From: Paraclostridium ghonii
Lineage (GTDB): Bacteria > Bacillota > Clostridia > Peptostreptococcales > Peptostreptococcaceae
Length of the DNA: 64,000 nucleotides
Strand: one strand, 5' to 3'
Assembly: GCF_030815085.1 (NCBI RefSeq)
Contig: NZ_JAUSWG010000002.1
Below the pieces are notes generated by a model. It was not told the DNA's origin. It saw only the letters and a list, made by a program, of their open reading frames with translations, and ran no database searches. How positions within the stretch are numbered: the first letter of the stretch is position 1; every line of letters begins with the position of its first letter. Positions 9,074 through 17,941 of this stretch are shown piece by piece. Both the position numbers and the translations under genes were made by a program.

Positions 9074-10474
9074 TTGGATTTATTAACAAAAATTGTAGAG
9101 GGTGTTAATGGTATTCTATGGGATAAGAACATTCTTTTATTCTTGCTTGTAGGAACAGGAATTTGGTACACATTTCAACTAAGGTTTATTCAAATCACAG
9201 GTTTTGGCGAAGGATTTAGAAGAACTTTTGGTGGACTATTTAAAAAAAGTGAAAAAGCTGATAAAGATGGAATGTCTCAATTTCAATCTTTGGCTACAGC
9301 AGTAGCTGCTCAAGTAGGTACAGGGAATTTAGCAGGCGCTGCTACGGCAATAGCTGTTGGTGGACCCGGATCAATATTTTGGATGTGGGTAAGTGCATTT
9401 TTCGGCATGGCAACAATTTACGCAGAAGCAACTTTAGCTCAGAAATACAAAAAAATAGGAGAAGACAATACTGTAACAGGTGGACCTGTTTACTATATAG
9501 AAGCAGCATTTAAAGGTAAATTTGGAAAAGTTCTAGCTAGCTTGTTTGCCGTATTTATTATTTTAGCACTAGGATTTATGGGAAATGCAGTTCAATCTAA
9601 CTCTATAGCTGCAGCATTTGATACAGCATTTGGTATAAGTCCTATTGTCGTAGGTGTAATATTAGCAGCACTATCAATGTTAATATTCTCCGGTGGTATA
9701 AGTAGAATAGCAAAAGTTACAGAAACAATAGTTCCAATTATGGCATTATTTTATATTATAGGAGCTTTAATTGTTATATTAGTGAACTTTAGAAATATTC
9801 CTTTAGCATTTGAAGAAATATTTGTAGGTGCATTTGCTCCTCAATCAATAGCAGGAGGAGTTGTTGGAGCTACTGTTCAAAAAGCTATGAGTAAAGGGGT
9901 TGCTCGCGGATTATTCTCTAATGAAGCTGGTATGGGTTCTACTCCTCATGCTCATGCAGTAGCAAAAGTTGACTATCCACCAGAACAAGGATTTGTAGCT
10001 ATGATGGGAGTATTTATAGATACTTTTGTTATATTAAATCTAACTGCACTAGTTATTATTACAACACGCTCTGTTACTCCAGATGGTTCGCTTATGGGAA
10101 CTGTACTTACTCAAGCTGGATTCTCATCAGTATTTGGTAAATTCGGAGATATATTCATAGCTATTTGTATGTTCTTCTTTGCATTTTCTACTATAATAGG
10201 ATGGTACTTCTTTGGAGAGGCCAATATAAAATATCTATTTGGCCCAAAAGCTGTTAAGTTCTATGGTATTCTTGTAGCTATTTGTGTTTTACTAGGTACG
10301 TTAGGTGAAGTATCAATAGTATGGACAATGTCAGACATGTTTAATGGATTGATGGTTATCCCTAACTTAATTGGTTTATTAGCTCTTACTGGAGTTGTTA
10401 AATCTGTTCATAATGATTATATTCGCATAAATGGTGGTATAAGTAGCAAAAATAAAAAGAAAAATCCAATCTAA
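9074..10474 (+). CDS. agcS: Sodium:alanine symporter, AGCS family (AlsT/AgcS)
   Basis: This 466-residue transporter has about eleven membrane helices. Family-typical segments are SQFQSLATAVAAQVGTGNLA near residues 70-90, GGPGSIFWMWVSAFFG, and GLFSNEAGMGSTPHAHAVAK around 280-300. AGCS carriers import alanine or glycine with Na+ across the cytoplasmic membrane. The start is a TTG at 9074 with AAAGGGG about ten bases upstream. Monocistronic, between a long leader and a terminator. Confidence 0.93.
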   Translation: MDLLTKIVEGVNGILWDKNILLFLLVGTGIWYTFQLRFIQITGFGEGFRRTFGGLFKKSEKADKDGMSQFQSLATAVAAQVGTGNLAGAATAIAVGGPGSIFWMWVSAFFGMATIYAEATLAQKYKKIGEDNTVTGGPVYYIEAAFKGKFGKVLASLFAVFIILALGFMGNAVQSNSIAAAFDTAFGISPIVVGVILAALSMLIFSGGISRIAKVTETIVPIMALFYIIGALIVILVNFRNIPLAFEEIFVGAFAPQSIAGGVVGATVQKAMSKGVARGLFSNEAGMGSTPHAHAVAKVDYPPEQGFVAMMGVFIDTFVILNLTALVIITTRSVTPDGSLMGTVLTQAGFSSVFGKFGDIFIAICMFFFAFSTIIGWYFFGEANIKYLFGPKAVKFYGILVAICVLLGTLGEVSIVWTMSDMFNGLMVIPNLIGLLALTGVVKSVHNDYIRINGGISSKNKKKNPI

Positions 10475-10478
10475 TAAA

Positions 10479-10525
10479 TTAATGAAAAAAGCACTCATCT
10501 CTATCTTGAGTGCTTTTTTCATTAA
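10479..10525 (+). terminator. Terminator of the AGCS symporter gene
   Basis: Stem TTAATGAAAAAAGCACTCA with its complement around a 10-nt loop, ending in a T-run. Confidence 0.85.
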
Positions 10526-10720
10526 TTTATTTGCAATCCTATTCGATTAAATAATATAGCTATACCTATAAAAATCACACAAATTATCATGTGTAGTGTT
10601 ATTAATTTTGTATGAACACAACTAAGTCAAGATATCCAAACTCAATATATAGTAAGAATAATTTATACCCACATGGAAATCATAATCATATACTAAATTT
10701 TTAAAAAGGAGAATAAGATT

Positions 10721-11581
10721 ATGTTTTTTCCAACTTCATTTCCAAAGCAACATCAAAATTGTCAACCAGGCCTTGAAAATGAGATGGCACCAAGTCCTAT
10801 ATATGACAGTCCGTTATATAATAAACAAAATGATAGATTAAAAGACAAAGTAGCTATTATTAGTGGTGGAGATAGCGGAATAGGAAGAGCTGTTTCTATT
10901 GCTTTTGCAAAATCAGGATGCGATATAAGTATAATTTATTATAATGAAGATGAAGATGCTATACTTACAAAGAAAAAGATTGAAGATGAAGGTAGAAAAT
11001 GCCTTTTAATTAAAGGAGATATAAAAGAAAGCACGTTTTGTAAAGAAGCTGTAGAATCTACTTTAAAAGAATACAAAAAAATAAATATTTTAATAAATAA
11101 TTCAGCTGTACAATACACTCAACAAAACTTAACTGACATAAATGATGAGCAATTTGATAAAACTTTTAAAACTAATGTCTATGGATCATTTTATCTAACA
11201 AAAGCTGTACTTCCTCATTTACAATGTGGTGATAGTATAATAAATACAACATCTGTTGTTGCATATCATGGACATGAAACATTATTAGACTACTCTATGA
11301 CTAAAGGGGCGTTAACAACATTCACTAGGTCTTTATCTATGCAATTAGCAACAAAAGGAATACGAGTTAATGCAGTAGCTCCAGGCCCTATATGGACACC
11401 ATTAATACCTTCGAGTTTTGATGAACAAAAGGTTTCAAAATTTGGTAGTAATACTCCGATGAAAAGAGCTGGTCAACCAGTAGAGTGCTCTGGTGCTTAT
11501 ATATTTTTGGCAAGTGATGAGTCATCTTTTATAACTGGCCAAACTATACATATAAATGGCGGAGAAATAGTAAATGGATAG
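10721..11581 (+). CDS. Short-chain dehydrogenase/reductase (YhdF/YdaD-type general stress SDR)
   Basis: This 286-residue cytoplasmic NAD(P)-dependent oxidoreductase carries an N-terminal extension of about 40 residues with prolines and QHQNCQPG, typical of the YhdF/YhxC/YdaD subgroup. The Rossmann motif GGDSGIGR, the NNSA motif and the catalytic YSMTK (preceded by a conserved Ser in NTTSV) are all present, and the end reads ITGQTIHINGG. The physiological substrate is unknown; glucose-dehydrogenase-like annotations are by homology only. AAAAGGAGAATAAGATT precedes the start. Confidence 0.9.
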   Translation: MFFPTSFPKQHQNCQPGLENEMAPSPIYDSPLYNKQNDRLKDKVAIISGGDSGIGRAVSIAFAKSGCDISIIYYNEDEDAILTKKKIEDEGRKCLLIKGDIKESTFCKEAVESTLKEYKKINILINNSAVQYTQQNLTDINDEQFDKTFKTNVYGSFYLTKAVLPHLQCGDSIINTTSVVAYHGHETLLDYSMTKGALTTFTRSLSMQLATKGIRVNAVAPGPIWTPLIPSSFDEQKVSKFGSNTPMKRAGQPVECSGAYIFLASDESSFITGQTIHINGGEIVNG

Positions 11582-11601
11582 TTTTAATAATTTTTAAACA
11601 T

Positions 11602-11645
11602 AAAAAACACTCAATCTATATAATATAAATTGAGTGTTTTATTTT
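11602..11645 (+). terminator. Terminator of the SDR gene
   Basis: The hairpin AAAACACTCAAT/ATTGAGTGTTTT is followed by ATTTT. Confidence 0.75.
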
Positions 11646-11657
11646 AAAGTCTAATTA

Positions 11658-11714
11658 AATTACTTCTTTGTATCCCTGTACATTTCTTTTAATTACTTTT
11701 GTATTTGTTTATTA
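11658..11714 (-). pseudogene. Degenerate copy of the ABC-F gene 3' end
   Basis: These 57 bases match 12632-12688, the last codons of the intact ABC-F gene, with about seven differences. In the original frame the copy reads Asn-Lys-Gln-Ile-Gln-Lys-stop-Leu-Lys-Glu-Met-Tyr, so it is interrupted and has no reading frame upstream. It looks like the relic of a duplicated or replaced ABC-F gene, now separated from the intact one by the unknown gene at 11743-12252. Confidence 0.75.
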
Positions 11715-11742
11715 ATTTATTTTAACTGTTTATCTCTCCTAG

Positions 11743-12252
11743 TTACATACTAAGAAGCTTTTCTTCTATATATTCCTTAAATGGTTTGCCTGCTATTGTT
11801 ACTGGGCCTTCCCCAAATAAATCTACTGTTATATTAAAGAAATTGATTATTAATTTATTTTCATCAATATAATATTCATCCATATGTCCTGGAATAAATA
11901 TTACCTCATATTCTTCCTTACTTAATTTATCTTCCATATCGTCTAAATTAAGCTGCTTTACTGGTGCTATCATCATATTTGTAAATTCCAAATCTTCAAG
12001 CATCCACATATGTTTATTCCAGTATCTACTTTCCTTTTTTGTTGGTTTATTCAGAAGCTCTCTATTTGAAATTGCAGAAAGTACCTTTCTTACAGATTCC
12101 TTTGTAAAGTCTTCATCATATAGATATTTCATATCCGTTTGATCCGATAGTCCTATAAAAAATGAATCGGCTATCTTTTCCTTTTGATGTACTGAATCCC
12201 AAATATAAAGCATCATTTCTAAAATTTCACTTTTAATTACAATTTTAGCCAA
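11743..12252 (-). CDS. Hypothetical protein, 169 aa, with long structured leader
   Basis: I do not recognise the family with certainty. The protein is acidic and soluble, with clusters of aromatic residues (KESRYWNKHMWMLEDLEF) and a C-terminal segment (NITVDLFGEGPVTIAGKPF) that suggests a compact alpha/beta fold. No enzyme motif is visible. The start is a TTG at 12252 behind AAGGGGGA. It lies between the decayed ABC-F fragment and the intact ABC-F gene, which suggests it arrived by, or was trapped in, a duplication/replacement event. Its roughly 200-base leader is noticeably richer in GC than the surroundings. Confidence 0.6.
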   Translation of the reverse strand: MAKIVIKSEILEMMLYIWDSVHQKEKIADSFFIGLSDQTDMKYLYDEDFTKESVRKVLSAISNRELLNKPTKKESRYWNKHMWMLEDLEFTNMMIAPVKQLNLDDMEDKLSKEEYEVIFIPGHMDEYYIDENKLIINFFNITVDLFGEGPVTIAGKPFKEYIEEKLLSM

Positions 12253-12460
12253 GTTAAATCCCCCTTTTTTCTTTAAATATTTTTTATCTGCGAACTACTC
12301 TCCGCTTAAATTAACCTTCAGTTTCTGTTCCCAGTAGCCCCCCTAATTGGCTTGTGAATAGAAACAACTCTGATTGAATATTTTACAGTTTTGAAAGTTC
12401 TACCATATGACCAGTATATCACAAAATCAATAATATTACCTTTTTCTATAATTTTTTAAC
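12253..12460 (-). promoter_or_regulatory. Long, possibly structured 5' leader of the 169-aa gene
   Basis: A promoter TTAGAA-17-TATAAT can be placed on the minus strand near 12465-12495, which gives a leader of about 200 bases. Between 12280 and 12385 the sequence is clearly more GC-rich than its neighbourhood. It can form nested pairings: GUUUCU with AGAAAC, enclosing AGCC with GGCU, and then GCG...CGC close to the ribosome-binding site. I could not match it to a known riboswitch consensus. Confidence 0.4.
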
Positions 12461-12492
12461 CAATATTATACCATAATTTCACACTAATTCTA

Positions 12493-12563
12493 AAAAAATA
12501 CCTCCTATATTTGAAAAAGTAGAACATAGACGTTCTTCATCTTATCGAATATAAAAGGTATTC
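12493..12563 (-). terminator. Terminator of the ABC-F gene
   Basis: A bipartite hairpin: outer arms AATACCTTTTATAT/ATATAGGAGGTATT enclose AGAAC/GTTCT, with a T-tail on the minus strand. Confidence 0.65.
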
Positions 12564-12633
12564 CAAAACCTATATGATTAAGTTTTAATACTATCTAAAT
12601 ACACATTAAGTGCTTTTAAATAATCATTAGCAA

Positions 12634-14262
12634 TTATTTCTTTGCATCTCCATACATTTCTTTTAATTGCTTTTGTATTTCTTTATTATCTAAATACTCA
12701 TCAAGAGTAGTTTTTCTATCCATTATTCCGTTAGGAGTTATCTCTATTATTCTATTTGCAAGAGTTTGTATCATCTCTTGGTCATGAGAGTTAAATACTA
12801 ATACGCCTGAGAATTTTTCTAAACCTTTATTTACAGAAGTTATAGATTCTAAGTCTAAGTGGTTAGTTGGATCATCTAATACTAAAACGTTAGCGTTTGA
12901 TAACATTAACTTAGATAACATACATCTAACTTTCTCTCCTCCAGATAAAACTTGAGCTTCTTTTAAAGCTTCTTCTCCAGAGAATAACATTCTACCTAAG
13001 AATCCTCTTATAAAACTTTCACTCTTTTCTTCAGAGTATTGTCTTAACCAGTCAACTAATGAGTATTCTACACCATCAAAGTATTTATTGTGGTTTTTAG
13101 GAAGATAACTTTGAGAAGTTGTTACTCCCCATTTGAAATCTCCACTATCAGCTGTATCTTCTCCCATTATTATGTTAAATAATGTAGTTATAGCTATCTC
13201 ATCTCCTAAGAACGCTACTTTATCTTCTTTATCTAATCTGAAAGATACATTGTCTAATACTTTAACTCCATCTATAGTCTTAGTTAAGTTATTTACTTCT
13301 AAAACTTCGTTTCCTATTTCTCTTTCAGGAGTGAATCCCACATAAGGATATCTTCTTCTTGATGGTTGTATATCTTCTACTTCTAACTTATCTAATTGTT
13401 TCTTTCTAGAAGTCGCTTGCTTAGCTTTAGAAGCGTTTGAACTGAATCTTGCAATGAATTCCTTTAATTGAGCTATCTTTTCTTCAGCTTTTTTGTTTTG
13501 ATCTTTAGCTAATTGTAATGCTAACTGACTTGATTCATACCAGAAATCATAGTTACCAACATACATTTGTATTTTACCAAAGTCAACGTCAACTATATTT
13601 GTACATATTTGGTTTAAGAAGTGTCTATCATGTGATACAACTATAACTATAGAGTCTTCTAAGTCCATTATGAAGTTGTTTAACCAGTTTATTGATTGGA
13701 AGTCTAAGTGGTTTGTAGGCTCATCCATTATTAGTATTTCTGGCTTACCGAATAAAGCTTGAGCTAATAATACTTTAACTTTATCTCCACCTGTTAATTC
13801 CTTCATTTGCTTGTAATGTACGTCTTTAACTATACCTAGACCCATTAATAATTTTTCTGCAGTTGTTTCTGCATCCCATCCATCAAGTTCAGCAAACTCA
13901 CCTTCAAGTTCAGCAGCTTTTATACCATCTTCTTCAGAGAAATCTGGCTTCATGTATAATTCATCTTTTTCTTTCATTATTTCGTATAGTCTAGCATGTC
14001 CCATTATAACAACATCTAAAACTGTGTTTTCTTCGTATTTGAAGTGGTCCTGTCTAAGAACTGACATTCTTTCTTTTTCAGTTATAGATATACTTCCAGT
14101 ATTTGCTTCTATATCACCAGCTAATATTTTAAGGAAAGTTGATTTTCCTGCACCATTAGCTCCTATTATCCCGTAACAATTTCCTTTAGTGAATTTTAAG
14201 TTAACATCTTTGAACAACTCTTTATCACCAAATCTAAGTCCTACATTAGTAACTTGTAACAT
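12634..14262 (-). CDS. ykpA: ABC-F family ATPase (YkpA/YbiT type)
   Basis: This 542-residue soluble protein has two ABC domains and no membrane part. Domain 1 has Walker A GANGAGKS, signature LTGGDKVKV and Walker B ILIMDEPTNHLDF. A charged linker (about residues 240-310, SKAKQATSRKKQ) follows. Domain 2 has signature LSGGEKVRC and Walker B VLVLDDPTNHLDL. The second Walker A region reads FLGDEIAITTLF and lacks the usual lysine, so the second site may bind nucleotide poorly. ABC-F proteins act on the ribosome E-site in translation control or antibiotic protection. This subgroup is the housekeeping YkpA/YbiT type rather than a typical resistance protein. Confidence 0.9.
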   Translation of the reverse strand: MLQVTNVGLRFGDKELFKDVNLKFTKGNCYGIIGANGAGKSTFLKILAGDIEANTGSISITEKERMSVLRQDHFKYEENTVLDVVIMGHARLYEIMKEKDELYMKPDFSEEDGIKAAELEGEFAELDGWDAETTAEKLLMGLGIVKDVHYKQMKELTGGDKVKVLLAQALFGKPEILIMDEPTNHLDFQSINWLNNFIMDLEDSIVIVVSHDRHFLNQICTNIVDVDFGKIQMYVGNYDFWYESSQLALQLAKDQNKKAEEKIAQLKEFIARFSSNASKAKQATSRKKQLDKLEVEDIQPSRRRYPYVGFTPEREIGNEVLEVNNLTKTIDGVKVLDNVSFRLDKEDKVAFLGDEIAITTLFNIIMGEDTADSGDFKWGVTTSQSYLPKNHNKYFDGVEYSLVDWLRQYSEEKSESFIRGFLGRMLFSGEEALKEAQVLSGGEKVRCMLSKLMLSNANVLVLDDPTNHLDLESITSVNKGLEKFSGVLVFNSHDQEMIQTLANRIIEITPNGIMDRKTTLDEYLDNKEIQKQLKEMYGDAKK

Positions 14263-14343
14263 TCGTATATTTCCTTTCTATTACTAAAATTTATAAAATT
14301 TTACAACTCTTCTAATAATATAACAAATTTGTGCCTTAGTCAA

Positions 14344-15360
14344 CTATTTAGCAAAATTACAAGCAGGGTAAGTACAAGTATCACAGCTCATACAAAGTCC
14401 TCCGTGACCATATCTTGCTATATCTTCTTTAGTCAATCTTTCATCTATTAAAATTCTTGGTAATACAACATCTAAAACAGTAATTTTTGAGTACATTGCA
14501 CACCCTGGTATTCCAAGAATAGCAGTATTTTTATTGTAACTTAGTAAAAACATAGCTCCAGGAAGTATAGGTGAACCATATGTTATTATATCAGCTCCAG
14601 ACATTTTTATAGCTGCTGGAGTTAAGTCATCAGGATCTACACTCATTCCTCCAGTACAAAGTATAATTTCTGCTCCTTGATTTAAAAAACTATCTATTGC
14701 ATCTTTTATCAAATCTGTATTATCTGGACATATAGTTTGGCCTATTACTTCACATCCATAAGATTTCATTTTTTCTTTCATTATTGGTCCAAATTTATCT
14801 ACTATTCGTTTATGGTATACTTCATTTCCTGTGGTCACTATACCAACTTTCTTTTGCTTAAATGGGACTACTTTTATTAAGTTTTCTTCACCTACAACAG
14901 ATTTAGCTTCATCTAGTTTCTTTTGGTCTACCATTAAAGGTATCACTCTTGTACCTGCAACTTTAAGACCTTTATGAACTCTATAGTTGTTATGTAGGGT
15001 TGACATCATTATGTCATCAATGCAGTTTAATTTAAATAATCTTTCAATATCTATTTTTAAAAGTCCATCAACGGTAGATATAAAATCTATTTTACCTTCT
15101 TTTATTTCGCTAAATTCTAGATTTTCACCAGCAGTTAAATCTTTTAAGAATATAGCCCCATCATTTTCATGTACAATTCCTTCTATATGTTCAAATACAT
15201 ATAAATTATCTTTTCCTAATGATAAAAGTTTTTCTATATCTTCTTCTTTTACTATATGTCCTTTTTTAAAAGCTCTTCCTTTAAACTCTCCAGGTATTAT
15301 TTGTGTTATGTCATGACATAACACATGACCTATCGCATCAATTGTTTTTATTTTCTTCAT
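14344..15360 (-). CDS. Molybdopterin-binding protein (MoeA/MogA-like domain)
   Basis: This 338-residue cytoplasmic protein has a central MPT-binding fold seen in VGIVTTGNEVY, ILCTGGMSVDPDDLTPAAI and TAILGIPGCAMY. It ends in a small cysteine cluster, CMSCDTCTYPAC (about 326-335), that could bind a metal or FeS. Proteins of this type accompany the selenium-dependent molybdenum hydroxylase (SDMH) genes in Clostridia and are thought to act in cofactor maturation. Its start overlaps the end of the upstream mocA-like gene by 23 bases, so the two are translationally coupled in an operon with yqeC. Confidence 0.85.
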   Translation of the reverse strand: MKKIKTIDAIGHVLCHDITQIIPGEFKGRAFKKGHIVKEEDIEKLLSLGKDNLYVFEHIEGIVHENDGAIFLKDLTAGENLEFSEIKEGKIDFISTVDGLLKIDIERLFKLNCIDDIMMSTLHNNYRVHKGLKVAGTRVIPLMVDQKKLDEAKSVVGEENLIKVVPFKQKKVGIVTTGNEVYHKRIVDKFGPIMKEKMKSYGCEVIGQTICPDNTDLIKDAIDSFLNQGAEIILCTGGMSVDPDDLTPAAIKMSGADIITYGSPILPGAMFLLSYNKNTAILGIPGCAMYSKITVLDVVLPRILIDERLTKEDIARYGHGGLCMSCDTCTYPACNFAK

Positions 15361-15946
15361 ATACCTTCTCCTGGTTGTGTTTTATTTTTTTCAAATTTTC
15401 ATAATCTGATTTAGTATCTATATCTAATATTGTGTATTTACTTACGTTTACATATTTTATTTTATCATATCCAACTATTACTTTTTTACCTTTTTCATCA
15501 TTTTTTAAACTTAATAGATTTTCCTTTAAACATTTGGGAAATATCACTGGATTTCCAATTTTGCTTTCATACTTAGGTATAACTATATTACTTTTATCCA
15601 TTTTAAAACACTTAATAATATTTCTTACATCATCTTCACTTATCAATGGTTGATCTCCTACAAAAAACATATACCCATCACATTCATTACTATTTATTAT
15701 TCCTAATTTTATTGATTCACTTTGCCCTATATGTGATTTATCATTTAATACTGTTTTAAATTTATAATCTTTTGCAATATCTAAAACTTTTGCATACTGA
15801 CTTACAACTATAACTTCTTTAAAATCGAATTTTTTTAAAATTTGAAATGTATTTTCTATTATAGATTTCCCATTAAAGTTCATTAATAATTTATTTTCTC
15901 CCATTCTTTTGGAAAAACCTGAAGCCATTACTATCGCATTTATCAT
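15338..15946 (-). CDS. mocA: Molybdenum cofactor nucleotidyltransferase, MocA/MobA-like
   Basis: This 202-residue protein carries the NTP-transferase signature near its start (VMASGFSKRMGENKLLMNF; usually AGGxSxRMGxxK, here Ala-Ser-Gly-Phe-Ser). The acidic metal site is FFVGDQPLI, where GDQP is typical of MocA/YgfJ enzymes that make molybdopterin cytosine dinucleotide. Its neighbours YqeC and the MPT-binding protein fit the SDMH maturation module. The start abuts the yqeC stop with one base between. Confidence 0.85.
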   Translation of the reverse strand: MINAIVMASGFSKRMGENKLLMNFNGKSIIENTFQILKKFDFKEVIVVSQYAKVLDIAKDYKFKTVLNDKSHIGQSESIKLGIINSNECDGYMFFVGDQPLISEDDVRNIIKCFKMDKSNIVIPKYESKIGNPVIFPKCLKENLLSLKNDEKGKKVIVGYDKIKYVNVSKYTILDIDTKSDYENLKKIKHNQEKVYEENKNN

Positions 15947-15947
15947 G

Positions 15948-16658
15948 TTAACCTTCCTTATAATAATTTCTTATTAAACTTCCATATATTATTTTTATAT
16001 TTTCATCTTCTTTTTTTATCATACTTATTAGTTCTTTAGCTAACTTTTCTTTTATTTCATTATCTACTTTATTTATAAATAAAATTTTATCTCCAATTGA
16101 ATTTTTAAATAATCCATCTTTGTTTAATACTATATTTTTAAGATTATCTAAAGTAATTTTATTACCACATCTTCCACAAATTTGTAAGAACTTATCTAAT
16201 CGATGTATATTTCTATTATTTATATACATGTCATATGAAGTTATATCTAGTACTCCAATATTTTTAGTTGTTTTCGGATGAACTATAGGCTCATCACATC
16301 TCCATCCTTTTAATTTTTTTCTCTTTGATCCATCTCCCTCAATTAAACTTACATCAAATTTATTTATCAATATATCTAGTTCTTTAAAGTCTAATCCAAC
16401 TACTTTCTTTTCTCCATTTATATATTTACCACAAAGAGTAATACCCTTATCAAAGATAAAGGTATTACTCTTATCAGTTAATATAATATTGTTATAATCA
16501 CTTGATTTTGGTATATATATTTTTGTTGTAGTAGTTAGTAAAATACTATATTCACTAGAGAGTTGTTTGCTTAGATACGTTATTAAAGAGGTTTTACCAC
16601 CTGCTCCAACAACTGTTATAACGTCATTTTTATTTATCTCTAGCAGTTTCTCTAACAT
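15948..16658 (-). CDS. yqeC: Selenium cofactor biosynthesis protein YqeC
   Basis: The protein has about 236 residues, starting at the ATG at 16658. A TTG-based extension to 16670 would translate the GGAGGC ribosome-binding site. It has a P-loop (VVGAGGKTSLI) and the YqeC signature VSLIEGDGSKRKKLKGWRCD with EPIVHPKT. YqeC is a marker of organisms with selenium-dependent molybdenum hydroxylases and is inferred to help make or insert the labile selenium cofactor. It lies between patB/malY and mocA in a tight operon, and a candidate target enzyme (the XDH-like complex) is encoded at 22.6-26.1 kb. Confidence 0.88.
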   Translation of the reverse strand: MLEKLLEINKNDVITVVGAGGKTSLITYLSKQLSSEYSILLTTTTKIYIPKSSDYNNIILTDKSNTFIFDKGITLCGKYINGEKKVVGLDFKELDILINKFDVSLIEGDGSKRKKLKGWRCDEPIVHPKTTKNIGVLDITSYDMYINNRNIHRLDKFLQICGRCGNKITLDNLKNIVLNKDGLFKNSIGDKILFINKVDNEIKEKLAKELISMIKKEDENIKIIYGSLIRNYYKEG

Positions 16659-16673
16659 ATTTGCCTCCAATAT

Positions 16674-17840
16674 TTATATATTATCTACTGCATTTTTAAG
16701 TCTACTTAAAGCTTCTTTAACTGTAGATAATGGACATCCTATATTCATTCTCATAAATCCATTTCCGCCTTTTCCAAAAGACACTCCATTACTTAATACT
16801 AATTTAGCTTTATATATAAAGAATTTTTCTAACTCATCATCTGATAATCCTAATTCTCTACAATCTAACCAAGTTAAAAAAGTTCCTTCTTGTTTTATAA
16901 CCTTAATTTTAGGTATATTTTCATTTATGAAATCAACTACATATTCATAGTTGTTTTCTATATAATCAAGTAGTTCTTCAAGCCATATTTCACCTTTGTT
17001 ATATGCTGCAATTAAAGCCTCAGCTCCTAAAACATTTGGAGCTGTACTAAATAGTTCTTTATATTTATTTCTTAATTTTTCATTAGTTATAATCGCATTT
17101 GAAGTATATAAACCAGCCAAGTTAAAAGTTTTGCTAGGAGCTGTTAATGTTACTATATTATCTCTATAATAAGGAGTCACTGTTGTTAGTGAACTGTGTT
17201 TAAATCCCTTAAACACTAAATCTGAGTGTATTTCATCACTTATTATAAACACCTTATAACTTTCGCATATTTCTACTATTTGCTCTAATTCTTCTTTAGT
17301 CCATACCCTTCCTACTGGATTGTGAGGGTTACATAGTATAAAAACTTTAACTCCTGTAGCTATTTTACTTTCAAACTCATCAAAATCTATCTCATATCTA
17401 TTATTTTTTATAAATAATTTACTTTGTACTATATCACATTTATTTTCGTTTAATACTCTAAAAAATGAGTGATATACAGGAGATTGAACTAAAACTTTAT
17501 CATTTTCTTTAACTAAAATTTTAAGTAAAAAATTTATGGCAGTTACAACACCTGGAGTATAAACTACATCTTCAGTAGTTATATCCATATTATGTCTTCT
17601 TTTCATCCAATTTATTACCGATTCATAATATCCATCTACTGTATCGTATCCTAAGTTTCCTATTGTTAATTTATTTTGTAATGCCTTGGTTATTTCATCA
17701 CAAGTTTGAAAGTCCATATCTGCAATCCACATAGGAATTATATCTTCTTTGTTTGTATTGAAATTTTCTTTATACTTACTATATTTAACAGCATTTGTTC
17801 CAGTTCTATTTACTCCTTCGTTGAAACTGTCTTTATACAT
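16674..17840 (-). CDS. patB: MalY/PatB family PLP aminotransferase (cystathionine beta-lyase)
   Basis: This 388-residue fold-type-I PLP enzyme has the subgroup opening GTNAVKYSKYKENF...IPMWIADMDFQ. The PLP-binding core shows CNPHNPVGRVW, ISDEIHSDLVF and the catalytic lysine in TAPSKTFNLAGL. PatB/MalY enzymes cleave cystathionine or cysteine to pyruvate, ammonia and a thiol. It is three bases upstream of yqeC, so it is probably co-transcribed with the molybdenum hydroxylase maturation genes. A sulphur- or selenium-supplying role is tempting but is inference. Confidence 0.9.
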   Translation of the reverse strand: MYKDSFNEGVNRTGTNAVKYSKYKENFNTNKEDIIPMWIADMDFQTCDEITKALQNKLTIGNLGYDTVDGYYESVINWMKRRHNMDITTEDVVYTPGVVTAINFLLKILVKENDKVLVQSPVYHSFFRVLNENKCDIVQSKLFIKNNRYEIDFDEFESKIATGVKVFILCNPHNPVGRVWTKEELEQIVEICESYKVFIISDEIHSDLVFKGFKHSSLTTVTPYYRDNIVTLTAPSKTFNLAGLYTSNAIITNEKLRNKYKELFSTAPNVLGAEALIAAYNKGEIWLEELLDYIENNYEYVVDFINENIPKIKVIKQEGTFLTWLDCRELGLSDDELEKFFIYKAKLVLSNGVSFGKGGNGFMRMNIGCPLSTVKEALSRLKNAVDNI

Positions 17841-17941
17841 ACTTCTCCCTCCTCAAAGTTTATTTTACATATTTTAAATTTTATATTAATATCTTAAGTT
17901 TTTCAATTAATACTTAAGATTTATAAACTTAATTAATTTAA

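Noticed and set aside
10526..10720. Short hydrophobic frame on the minus strand (22-30 residues)
   Set aside because: No ribosome-binding site and no conserved feature. It may be chance in AT-rich DNA.
16567..16950. Open frame of 127 codons across the yqeC-patB junction, plus strand
   Set aside because: Antisense to two well-supported genes, with no initiation signal.
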